25,962 nt of DNA from Nanobdellota archaeon. GTDB lineage: Bacteria > Patescibacteriota > Minisyncoccia > UBA6257 > GWB1-50-10. This document shows, in pieces, positions 14,200 to 20,111 of the stretch. The position numbers and the translations under genes were made by a program. The stretch lies in assembly GCA_030695805.1 (NCBI GenBank), contig JAUYPG010000003.1:1-25962 (forward strand), read 5' to 3'. The notes beneath the pieces were generated by a model. The model was not told the DNA's origin. It saw only the letters and a list, made by a program, of their open reading frames with translations, and searched no databases. The stretch's first letter is position 1. Each line of letters starts with the position of its first letter.

Positions 14200-14622
14200 C
14201 TAAAATTTCAGGAGATTCAGGCCGATGCTCTCATCATACTCGCGACCCACTTCCTCGCCACTCGCCTCGACGATTGCTTCGAACGCGCCGCTTACTATAG
14301 CAGATTTGCAGTGCCCCGCATATGTCTTAAAATCCCTGTCGCTAAGCGTACTATGGCAGTGCAGATAGGGCTTGCCGTCTTTTCTTGAAATATTTCCCAG
14401 AAACGACGCAATCTCATAGCTTTCCCCCTCGAACACTTTTGAAGAATATTCTTTTTTATCCGAATCATACCAGAGAAGTTCTGCCTTGTTTGTCGCGCCA
14501 ATCGCCTGTATGGAACCGACTTTAATATCTTCCTGCTCGCATAATTCCATGAGCTTTTCGATCGCCTCTTCTCCTTTTTCTACGCGGACGATGTATGTGT
14601 TTTGAATTTTTTTGTACTGCAT
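14200..14622 (-). CDS. PPC/DUF296 domain protein
   Basis: A 140-residue single PPC (DUF296, PCC) domain. The metal-binding His set is present: LHCHSTLSD (His88, His90) and YAGHCKSAIVSGAFEAIV (His104). The N-terminal beta strands (NTYIVRVEKGEEAIEKL) and GSIQAIGATNKAELLWYD fit the family. In plants the domain is part of AT-hook DNA-binding proteins; in bacteria it occurs alone as a trimer of unclear role, perhaps binding a metal and small ligand. There is no AT-hook here. It is probably the first gene of the unit with DUF5674 and the helical protein. Confidence 0.88.
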   Translation of the reverse strand: MQYKKIQNTYIVRVEKGEEAIEKLMELCEQEDIKVGSIQAIGATNKAELLWYDSDKKEYSSKVFEGESYEIASFLGNISRKDGKPYLHCHSTLSDRDFKTYAGHCKSAIVSGAFEAIVEASGEEVGREYDESIGLNLLKF

Positions 14623-14642
14623 CGTGAAAATGCTATTCCCTG

Positions 14643-14677
14643 AGTTTATTGAATGCCTTCGACTAGCTCAGGCAATA
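14643..14677. repeat. Short intergenic repeat-like hairpin
   Basis: GCCTTCGACTAGCTCAGGC can form a 4-5 bp stem and resembles CTTCGACT-GCTCAGG type intergenic repeats that I recall from many bacterial genomes. It lies between the PPC gene start and the end of the membrane protein gene at 14690. No clear terminator is seen. Confidence 0.3.
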
Positions 14678-14689
14678 ACAAAATTTTAA

Positions 14690-15385
14690 TTACGTGATTG
14701 ATTTTCCTGTTACGTACTCATAGAGCGGCGTCCATATAAGTCCAAGAGAAAGCGCGTAGAGGAGTTCTTTCAGGGGAAAAGGGTATGCAATAACAGTCAG
14801 ATTTTTTAAATTCCATGCGACCTCTCCCGTGGCCATGTGATAGAGCAGGAATCCTATCACGTACACCGTAAAAAAAGTGAAGGCGCCCGCAATTGAGGCA
14901 AAAAATAGGTCCCTCCTTTGTATCATGATGACGAGCCACCCGAGAAAGCTTGAGAGGATCAAATTCCAGACCGGGTCCCACGGAGAGAGGAATGCGATCG
15001 CGACATAGGACACGAGAAATGTAATAACAGAAAGAATGTGGTGATGTTTTTCCGTGTTCCGGATCCGGTGAGGCGAGAAGATCTCATACGCGGTTGCCGC
15101 AAGGCCTCCCACGACTATCATAAGCAGTACGTCCTCAATACCCATGATTCCTGTTTTTGCTCCGAGATTCCAGAGCGTTTCTTTTGCGAGCCACGAGTCC
15201 GGAAATCTCCAACTTACGCCTTCAAACATCTGCCCTAGCGCTTTCACAAGAAACGTTACTGGCACGATGAGAAAGACATATACTCCCCCTCCCCAAAAGA
15301 GTGGCTGGCGCAGGTCTTTTCGAATGAGAAATATGAGTCCCCAAACAGCACAGAGAATAAGCGTTGCGATGAGATAATCGTACAT
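14690..15385 (-). CDS. Lycopene-cyclase-domain-like membrane protein
   Basis: A 231-residue protein of about seven membrane helices with an internal repeat. IEDVLLMIVVGGLAATAYEI (83-102) and LKELLYALSLGLIWTPLYEY (205-224) align without gaps and both end in Tyr-Glu. The pattern (P)xE(D/E) then about 16 residues then YE is that of the CarR/CrtYcd lycopene cyclase domain (TIGR03462), which occurs as tandem copies. In the second repeat the first acidic residue is Lys206, and in the first the Pro is missing, so cyclase activity is doubtful. No carotenoid gene is nearby. Treat as a fold-level call only. Confidence 0.5.
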   Translation of the reverse strand: MYDYLIATLILCAVWGLIFLIRKDLRQPLFWGGGVYVFLIVPVTFLVKALGQMFEGVSWRFPDSWLAKETLWNLGAKTGIMGIEDVLLMIVVGGLAATAYEIFSPHRIRNTEKHHHILSVITFLVSYVAIAFLSPWDPVWNLILSSFLGWLVIMIQRRDLFFASIAGAFTFFTVYVIGFLLYHMATGEVAWNLKNLTVIAYPFPLKELLYALSLGLIWTPLYEYVTGKSIT

Positions 15386-15389
15386 GTTT

Positions 15390-15689
15390 TTATAATTGTT
15401 TTATTTTTTCTTGAATATAAGCCGCTTCGTCTCGCACCACCTCGCCGTCATAGTCCCCGCTGTGCGCGGTTTCATTTCCGTACGTGGGACGCTTTTGATC
15501 AAGGTGGATGTTGAACACGAACTCATCCCCCTCTTCCTTTATATAGGCGTGGAAGCGAGGATAATCCCCTCCCAGGAGGCGAACGCAGTTCAATTCCCCC
15601 TTATCCGTAAACCCCAGAGGTTTATATCCTAGATGACGCACGATGGTCTGTAAATTCGCGTGCTTTGATTTTTTTATTCTTATTGTCAT
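15390..15689 (-). CDS. Small conserved-looking protein, unknown function
   Basis: About 99 residues with the start at ATG 15687-15689 (MTIRIKKSKH). The frame is open further upstream, but an earlier ATG (15711-15713) lies inside the promoter-like 10-mer and was rejected. Landmarks are LGYKPLGFTDKGELNCVRLL, DYPRFHAYIKE, FNIHLDQKRPTYG and TAHSGDYDGEVV. The repeated His and acidic residues (HLDQ, AHSGDYD) look conserved. I recall similar unnamed CPR proteins but no function. The gene is divergent from the carbonic-anhydrase-like gene, and the two promoters nearly abut. Confidence 0.75.
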   Translation of the reverse strand: MTIRIKKSKHANLQTIVRHLGYKPLGFTDKGELNCVRLLGGDYPRFHAYIKEEGDEFVFNIHLDQKRPTYGNETAHSGDYDGEVVRDEAAYIQEKIKQL

Positions 15690-15703
15690 CTGCCGTTCTT
15701 GGT

Positions 15704-15713
15704 ATTGTATCAT
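15704..15713 (-). promoter_or_regulatory. Promoter element ATGATACAAT, third copy
   Basis: The same 10-mer as at 1185 and 4220. It ends 14 nt before the ATG at 15689, giving a predicted leader of only several nucleotides. It lies back to back with the plus-strand promoter at 15720-15747. Confidence 0.5.
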
Positions 15714-15719
15714 ATTTTC

Positions 15720-15747
15720 TTGCCTTCTTTTGTCATCGGCGTATAAT
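15720..15747 (+). promoter_or_regulatory. Promoter of the carbonic-anhydrase-like gene
   Basis: TTGCCT at 15720-15725, a 16-bp spacer and a perfect TATAAT at 15742-15747. The ATG is 12 nt further on, so the 5' leader would be about 5-7 nt and there is no Shine-Dalgarno site. Confidence 0.65.
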
Positions 15748-15759
15748 ACGCTCCAAATT

Positions 15760-16827
15760 ATGAATGAAAGCAAGAATGGAAACGGAATAGATTACCTTAT
15801 CCGGCTAAACGAGGCCCACTCGAGCGAATTTGTAAGCCCGGAAATGACCCTCGCGCGGAGGCAGTATCGCGCCAAACACCCGACAGAAATCGGAGTTTTG
15901 AAATGCATGGATGGACGCCTGCACCTTCCCGTTATGACGAACACCGCGCTCGGCATCATCCAGCCGTGGAGGAATCTCGGCGGGCGTTTTGACCTCGGAT
16001 GGTATGGATTCGCCCTCTCCATCAAGGGGTGGGTGGACTACGCAATCGGCAGAGGTCGGGATGTCCTTATTATCGTTACCTACCATTTTGCCAAAGGAAA
16101 TTCTCATCGCGGATGCCGCGGTTTTAATTATGATGTGGAGGCCGCGAAGGCATTCACCTCTCGCCTGAAAAAACAATTCGACAGGGTTTTCGGCAAAGGC
16201 ACGGTCTACGCGATTCAGTGCGGGATAGAAACGGATTCGGACGCGCTCATCCTGCACGGCGAGCATGGAGAAATTGCGGATCTTTCACTCCTCGAGGATT
16301 TTTCGGAACCGCGCCTTGAACAATTGATCCGTGAACTCTACCCGGATATGCCGGAGGCGATAGCAAAAGATCTTCTCCCGCTTGCTTGCGGAAATGTGAA
16401 CCATGTTGCGGAGGTAAAAGATTCAAACCGCCCGATAGCCGATGTCGAACACAAGGAATGGGTTCTCGCGCTCGGGCGCGGATTCGACTGGCTGCACCTC
16501 ATAAACACCGGGCTTATCGTAGGTCCCTTTGATCCCGATTTCGCGGGCGCCATTGAAAAAGCAACCCTTATTCTCGAATCGAATCTTAAGGAAGGCAGGA
16601 TTGACGAGAAAAGTGGAGTCGTGCTTATGACCTCGGCGCCATACCGCGAGGCCTCTGGTCCGGAGCCCCGCCTTGCGGAAGAGAAGACCAGGTTTCTCAT
16701 GGACTTCGCTCTCGGGGTCATTGAAACCCGGGTTCCGAAGCTTATTTCCCACATCAGCCGCGTTTCCACAACCGTTGACATGAACACGCGCCGACTCCAA
16801 CTTATCGAACGGTTTGATAAGAAATAA
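15760..16827 (+). CDS. Divergent carbonic-anhydrase-like zinc protein
   Basis: A 355-residue soluble protein. It carries the beta-class carbonic anhydrase signature in order: KCMDGRL (Cys49-x-Asp51-x-Arg53), WRNLGG at 70-75 (compare RNAGG), and NSHRGC (His116-x2-Cys119). Cys-His-Cys zinc ligation with the Asp/Arg pair is diagnostic of beta-CA and of carboxysomal CsoSCA (epsilon), which interconvert CO2 and bicarbonate. The protein is longer than a plain beta-CA (about 200-230 residues); the C-terminal 230 residues (from about 125) match nothing I know and lack a second CA motif. No carboxysome gene is nearby. The start at 15760 is chosen because the promoter is just upstream. The stop abuts the convergent homocysteine methyltransferase stop. 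Confidence 0.6.
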   Translation: MNESKNGNGIDYLIRLNEAHSSEFVSPEMTLARRQYRAKHPTEIGVLKCMDGRLHLPVMTNTALGIIQPWRNLGGRFDLGWYGFALSIKGWVDYAIGRGRDVLIIVTYHFAKGNSHRGCRGFNYDVEAAKAFTSRLKKQFDRVFGKGTVYAIQCGIETDSDALILHGEHGEIADLSLLEDFSEPRLEQLIRELYPDMPEAIAKDLLPLACGNVNHVAEVKDSNRPIADVEHKEWVLALGRGFDWLHLINTGLIVGPFDPDFAGAIEKATLILESNLKEGRIDEKSGVVLMTSAPYREASGPEPRLAEEKTRFLMDFALGVIETRVPKLISHISRVSTTVDMNTRRLQLIERFDKK

Positions 16828-17697
16828 TTATTCGATTTTTACATATCTTTTCGTGTACTCCGGATTTGTTCCGCAACACCCGCCGATTATCGTTGCGCCA
16901 AGTTTCTTCCATTTTGCGGCCTCTGCGACATAAAGCTCCGTATCGTCCTTATTTTTGAATTCCCACCCTTCTTTATCCGCGGGCCCTCCATCGCCGTTTC
17001 CGTAACCGCCAAATGGAATATTGGTGCATTCTTTTATTTTTTTTATGCTTTCCGTAATAATTTCCGGTCTGGCGCAATTTACGAGAAACGCAATCGGCCC
17101 GAGTGGCGCGAGCGCTTCAACCGCCTCTTTCCACGAACTTCCGTCGAATATATCTCCGCTTGTATCAGGCACAAAACTTATGGCAAATGGTTTTCCGGTT
17201 TTTCTGGCAGCGCACGCGGCAACCTCTGCCTCCGCAATCGTATTCATGGTTTCAATGAGGAAAAAATCAATCCCGAATCCCGCGAGCAGCTCCGCCTGTT
17301 CCCTATGTTCTTTTTCCAGTTCTTTTTCTGCGGGCACCAGGTTCGGGCGATAACAATCCTCAAGGGTTGTTGTGCAGGCCGCTATCCAAATTTTTCGGTC
17401 CGCGCCCGCCTCCTCAATGGCTTTTGTCGCGAGTTGTACGGCGAGCTTATTTATCCTTTCCGTTTCTTTTTCCAGTCCGACTTTCCGAAGCGTCCGCCTC
17501 TGCGTGCGGAAGGTGTTTGTGGTTATCACGTCTGCTCCGGCTTTTATGTAATCTTTGTGGATCTCTTTTACCAACTCCGGCTTCTCGAACAGCACTTTTG
17601 CCGACCAGAGCGGAAGGGTGGTGAGGCATCCGCGACGCTGTATTTCCGTGCCCATGGCACCGGACAAAAATGTGATTTTATTTTTGCTGAATATCAT
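16828..17697 (-). CDS. Homocysteine S-methyltransferase, MmuM-like
   Basis: A 289-residue single-domain enzyme that moves a methyl group to homocysteine to give methionine. Family marks are FLSGAMGTEIQRRG at 10-23, LWSAKVLFEKPELVKEIH at 30-47 (very like E. coli MmuM, whose donor is S-methylmethionine), IETMNTIAEAEV, and the zinc-binding Cys: NC at 207-208 and GGCCGTNPE with Cys274 and Cys275. No cobalamin or folate domain is attached, which also fits an MmuM/HMT type. The start is ATG 17695-17697; the longer frame has an unlikely lead. Its neighbour upstream is an S-methyltransferase-like gene and then metK, so an S-methylmethionine donor is plausible. The donor is inferred, and SAM cannot be excluded. 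Confidence 0.9.
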   Translation of the reverse strand: MIFSKNKITFLSGAMGTEIQRRGCLTTLPLWSAKVLFEKPELVKEIHKDYIKAGADVITTNTFRTQRRTLRKVGLEKETERINKLAVQLATKAIEEAGADRKIWIAACTTTLEDCYRPNLVPAEKELEKEHREQAELLAGFGIDFFLIETMNTIAEAEVAACAARKTGKPFAISFVPDTSGDIFDGSSWKEAVEALAPLGPIAFLVNCARPEIITESIKKIKECTNIPFGGYGNGDGGPADKEGWEFKNKDDTELYVAEAAKWKKLGATIIGGCCGTNPEYTKRYVKIE

Positions 17698-17737
17698 ATT
17701 TTTTAGTTTAATGTTATTGGTTGAAAATTGAAGGTGG

Positions 17738-17761
17738 GGCGGCGGAAGCAAGTCCGCCGCC
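17738..17761. other. GC-rich hairpin between the two methyltransferase genes
   Basis: GGCGGCGGA and TCCGCCGCC form a perfect 9-bp stem with loop AGCAAG, between the stop of the methionine-methyltransferase-like gene (17775) and the start of the homocysteine methyltransferase (17697). No T-run follows, so it may be an RNA-processing or stability element rather than a terminator. Confidence 0.5.
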
Positions 17762-17774
17762 TCGATGCTCTATG

Positions 17775-18614
17775 TCATGCGAGACGACCCTCGATGACGT
17801 AGATGTAATGATACACACTCTCCCTTAGGGAAAGGCGATGCGCGGCTTCCATGGCGCCAATGCACCCCTTCCCCTCGGGAGAAAGAAAGAACTCGAACCG
17901 ATGCTCCCCAGACATCTCCATTTCAGCGAGGGGCCGGAGGTCCGTCTGTGCGTGCTGACGGACTATCTCCTTGTGGATGACGCGCGGCTCGTACCCGCAC
18001 ACCACGAAGAGATTCGTGAGGCGCTTGATTCCGGGTCGTCCACCGAGGTTCAGGATGACACGGCCGTTTTTCGGAAGCGCCACTCCCTGGGCCTGTCGGA
18101 GGAGATCCTCGACAAGACCCAGGCCCAAAGAGTGGTTATGCCCAGGATGCTCCTCGGCATTGTAGTAGTGGGCAAGGGTGTCCCCCTCGCCCAATACCAC
18201 ATTCTTGGGGCACGGAACCTGAGGGATGCAACCGATGACGATGTCGGCCTTCGGGGGTGTATTACGTCCGCTTTTTACCAGATTCCACCTTCCAAACAAG
18301 GGGAAATCCCTTCCCTTAAGAAAATCCTCGAGTGGCGCGCTCGTGGTGAGGTTTTTCATCGCGAGTTTTGTACAACGCGCATCGTAGTCCGAGAAGATGC
18401 GTGTCGCACCCGGAAACCAGCGACGAAGGAGGATCTGTACGATCCCCGTTCCAACGCCGATTTCCCAAACGGTTTCGGTGGTGAGTTGTGCTTGTTTCAA
18501 CCCTCGGGCGAAAGTCCATGTCCATGCGTCTGGCATGAATGCCCACTCCGGAATTTCGATTTCTCCCTCGATCCCCTCGCGGAGATCTTCGGGAAGAAGC
18601 TCTTCGATCCTCAT
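17775..18614 (-). CDS. SAM-dependent methyltransferase, methionine S-methyltransferase-like
   Basis: A 279-residue class I methyltransferase: motif I is WEIGVGTGI at 50-58, followed by FSDYDARCTKLAMKNL. Its specific signatures match what I recall of the N-terminal domain of plant methionine S-methyltransferase (MMT, SAM + Met to S-methylmethionine): MPDAWTWTFARGL at 27-39 (plant IPEDWSFTFYEGL), IGCIPQVPCP at 127-136 (plant VGCIPQILNP), LGLGLVEDLL, LNLGGRPG at 188-195 (plant FNMGGRPG) and HRFEFF at 238-243. The plant aminotransferase-like C-terminus is absent; bacterial MmtN enzymes are also short. The start is ATG 18612-18614 with AAGGAG 8 nt upstream, rather than the GTG at 18623. An HMT lies downstream and metK upstream. 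The exact substrate is unproven. Confidence 0.75.
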   Translation of the reverse strand: MRIEELLPEDLREGIEGEIEIPEWAFMPDAWTWTFARGLKQAQLTTETVWEIGVGTGIVQILLRRWFPGATRIFSDYDARCTKLAMKNLTTSAPLEDFLKGRDFPLFGRWNLVKSGRNTPPKADIVIGCIPQVPCPKNVVLGEGDTLAHYYNAEEHPGHNHSLGLGLVEDLLRQAQGVALPKNGRVILNLGGRPGIKRLTNLFVVCGYEPRVIHKEIVRQHAQTDLRPLAEMEMSGEHRFEFFLSPEGKGCIGAMEAAHRLSLRESVYHYIYVIEGRLA

Positions 18615-18647
18615 TCCCTTCACTCCTTATTGATAAGGTGCGGTTGC

Positions 18648-18687
18648 GGCGCCTGCTTCCCCATGGATTCTCCATGAAGTAGGCACC
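18648..18687 (-). promoter_or_regulatory. Structured leader hairpin before the methyltransferase gene
   Basis: In the minus-strand RNA, GGUGCCU pairs with AGGCGCC, then CUUC with GAAG, then AUGGA with UCCAU around loop GAA: about 16 bp with small bulges, ending 34 nt before the ATG. It is followed by CCGCAACCGCACC and then the Shine-Dalgarno site. I do not recognise it as a known riboswitch. Confidence 0.45.
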
Positions 18688-18716
18688 GTGCCACACCCCA
18701 TCTTTTTTCAAAGAAC

Positions 18717-18766
18717 CAAAAACAAAAAACAGCCCCGACAAGAGTCGGGGCTGTTTTTTGTTTTTG
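18717..18766. terminator. Strong bidirectional intrinsic terminator
   Basis: A perfect 23-bp stem (18717-18739 with 18744-18766) and a 4-nt loop AAGA. The core is AGCCCCGAC, flanked by A-runs on one side and TTTTTTGTTTTT on the other, so it has the form of a rho-independent terminator on both strands. It lies between metK and the methyltransferase gene. Confidence 0.85.
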
Positions 18767-18925
18767 TACTTCAAAACCCCCGATTCTTGTCGGAATGTTG
18801 CATCATCATATCCATCATTATGCTCGTCGTTATTTTTTTGTGCGTTATGACGTTTTTCATTTTCAATATTCAGGATATCGGATATCTCTTCGAGCCTGAG
18901 GCTCTCAGAGCCGAATGGCCTGATT

Positions 18926-19969
18926 TTACATTTCCTCCCACGGGAGGCCGGGCTTGCCAAAGTGGCCGTAGACCGCGGTTTGCTTGTAGATGGGACGCCG
19001 CAGATTTAGGCGTTCAATAATCGCGCGCGGGCGGAAGTCGAAACGCTTTTTTATTTCTTCGGTCATGCTCTCTCCTTCTTCGTTTATTGCCTCCACCATA
19101 AGAGGATCCACGTGTCCTATGGCGTAGGCCACGGAAACCAGACATTTTTTCGCAAGCCCCTCTCTCACCATCTGCTTTGCGGCGTATCGGCACATATAAG
19201 CCGCGGAGCGGTCCACCTTTGTGGGGTCCTTCCCTGAAAACGCTCCGCCTCCATGCGGGATAAGGCCTCCGTAAGAATCCACCATAATCTTCCTTCCGGT
19301 TAGCCCTGCGTCGGCCTCAAATCCGCCCTGTACGAACTTGCCTGTGGGATTCACGAAAATCTCCACTCCTTCAATGTCGCCTATCACGGGCTTTATTAGT
19401 TTTTCTATGAGTTCTTTTCTGATTTCTTCCTGTGTAATGCTTTCTTTGTGCTGACAGCTTACGAGCACGATACGCGCCTTATCATTTTCAATTGTAATCT
19501 GTGCTTTGCCGTCCGGCAGGAGCCACGGAAGAACTCCGCTTTTTCGGAGATTCTCCAGGCCCTTTGTAAGATTATGAACGAGGACGATGCCTTTCGGCAG
19601 ACACTCCTCGGTCTCGTCCGTGGCATAGCCGTACATAATCCCCTGATCTCCGGCGCCGCCGGTGTCCACACCCATCGCAATGTCCGGCGACTGCGTTACG
19701 ATCTGAGTTATGATTTTTATATCGTCTTCGTACCCGATCTCCTTGTAGAGTTCGCGGGCTATGTTTTCATAATCGAGCTTCGCTTCCGTGGTAATTTCTC
19801 CTCCCAATACGAGAAGTCCGTGGGAGCCCATAGTTTCCGCGGCAACGCGACTTTTTGGATCTACGGCGAGGGCCGCGTCCAAAATCGCGTCCGATATCTG
19901 GTCGCAGACCTTATCCGGGTGGCCGGAGGTAACTGATTCGACTGTGTATATTTTTGGGACGTGTACCAT
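18926..19969 (-). CDS. metK: S-adenosylmethionine synthetase
   Basis: MetK makes SAM from methionine and ATP. The 347-residue protein has the family signatures in order: SVTSGHPDKVCDQISDA near 12-28, VDTGGAGDQGIMYGYATDET near 105-124, NPTGKFVQGG, and the phosphate loop GGGAFSGKDPTKVDRSAAYM near 240-260. The usual length is 380-400; a few loops are shorter. The start is ATG 19967-19969, with AAGGAAG 4 nt upstream; the frame extends upstream to 20017, but that stretch is part of the leader hairpin. A consensus promoter, a SAM-I type riboswitch and a large hairpin precede it, so SAM feedback control is expected. It heads the methionine/SAM block. Confidence 0.97.
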   Translation of the reverse strand: MVHVPKIYTVESVTSGHPDKVCDQISDAILDAALAVDPKSRVAAETMGSHGLLVLGGEITTEAKLDYENIARELYKEIGYEDDIKIITQIVTQSPDIAMGVDTGGAGDQGIMYGYATDETEECLPKGIVLVHNLTKGLENLRKSGVLPWLLPDGKAQITIENDKARIVLVSCQHKESITQEEIRKELIEKLIKPVIGDIEGVEIFVNPTGKFVQGGFEADAGLTGRKIMVDSYGGLIPHGGGAFSGKDPTKVDRSAAYMCRYAAKQMVREGLAKKCLVSVAYAIGHVDPLMVEAINEEGESMTEEIKKRFDFRPRAIIERLNLRRPIYKQTAVYGHFGKPGLPWEEM

Positions 19970-19981
19970 TATGCTTCCTTT

Positions 19982-20072
19982 CCAACACGAATGACGCGAA
20001 TAGAACGCGAACAACACGAAAACGCAATAACGTTCGCGTTGTTCGTGATGGAGTTCGTGTTATTCGTATTGG
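19982..20072. repeat. Long imperfect inverted repeat in the metK leader
   Basis: Two arms of about 39 nt, both beginning CCAA(C/T)ACGAAT when read inward, face each other around a loop of about 12 nt (AACGCAATAACG). Most differences between arms are A/G or C/T changes, so many positions still pair in RNA. The arms are built from CGAA-(C/T)AAC-type units (CGAACAACGCGAA, CGAATAACACGAA). The 3' end of the hairpin touches the metK Shine-Dalgarno site. Confidence 0.75.
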
Positions 20073-20077
20073 TCTTT

Positions 20078-20105
20078 AAAATAAATATACTTCCCGCAAA
20101 GGAAG
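20078..20105 (-). terminator. Small hairpin after the SAM riboswitch, possible expression platform
   Basis: CTTCC-TTTGCG-GGAAG (complement 20090-20105) is followed by TATATTTATTTT. The upstream GGAAAGAU (3' part of the riboswitch) can pair with AAUCUUCC, which would exclude this hairpin. That is the usual terminator/antiterminator logic of a SAM-off switch. The stem is short, so termination would be weak. Confidence 0.45.
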
Positions 20106-20111
20106 ATTCGA

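Larger units (their letters stand above)
18615..18925. other. 311-nt intergenic region between metK and the methyltransferase gene
   Basis: No gene is supported. From the metK side it holds an AT-rich stretch, a 9-nt CCGACAAGA (minus, 18785-18793), a very strong hairpin terminator (18717-18766), a structured leader hairpin (18648-18687) and the Shine-Dalgarno site of the methyltransferase. No clear promoter for that gene was found, so readthrough control from metK is possible. Confidence 0.6.

Noticed and set aside
17738..17761. GC-rich hairpin as an intrinsic terminator
   Set aside because: No T-run follows on either strand, so it was listed only as a hairpin.
18778..18868. 29-codon minus-strand frame (start MKNVITHKK) between metK and the terminator
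   Set aside because: It has no Shine-Dalgarno site and a Met-rich, low-complexity product. It could be a leader peptide, but nothing supports that beyond its position.
18688..19020. 110-codon plus-strand frame across the terminator and the end of metK
   Set aside because: It runs through a perfect terminator hairpin and antisense to metK, so it is not a gene.
19967..20017. Upstream extension of metK by 16 residues
   Set aside because: The extension lies in the leader hairpin, and the internal ATG has a Shine-Dalgarno site directly before the conserved N-terminus.
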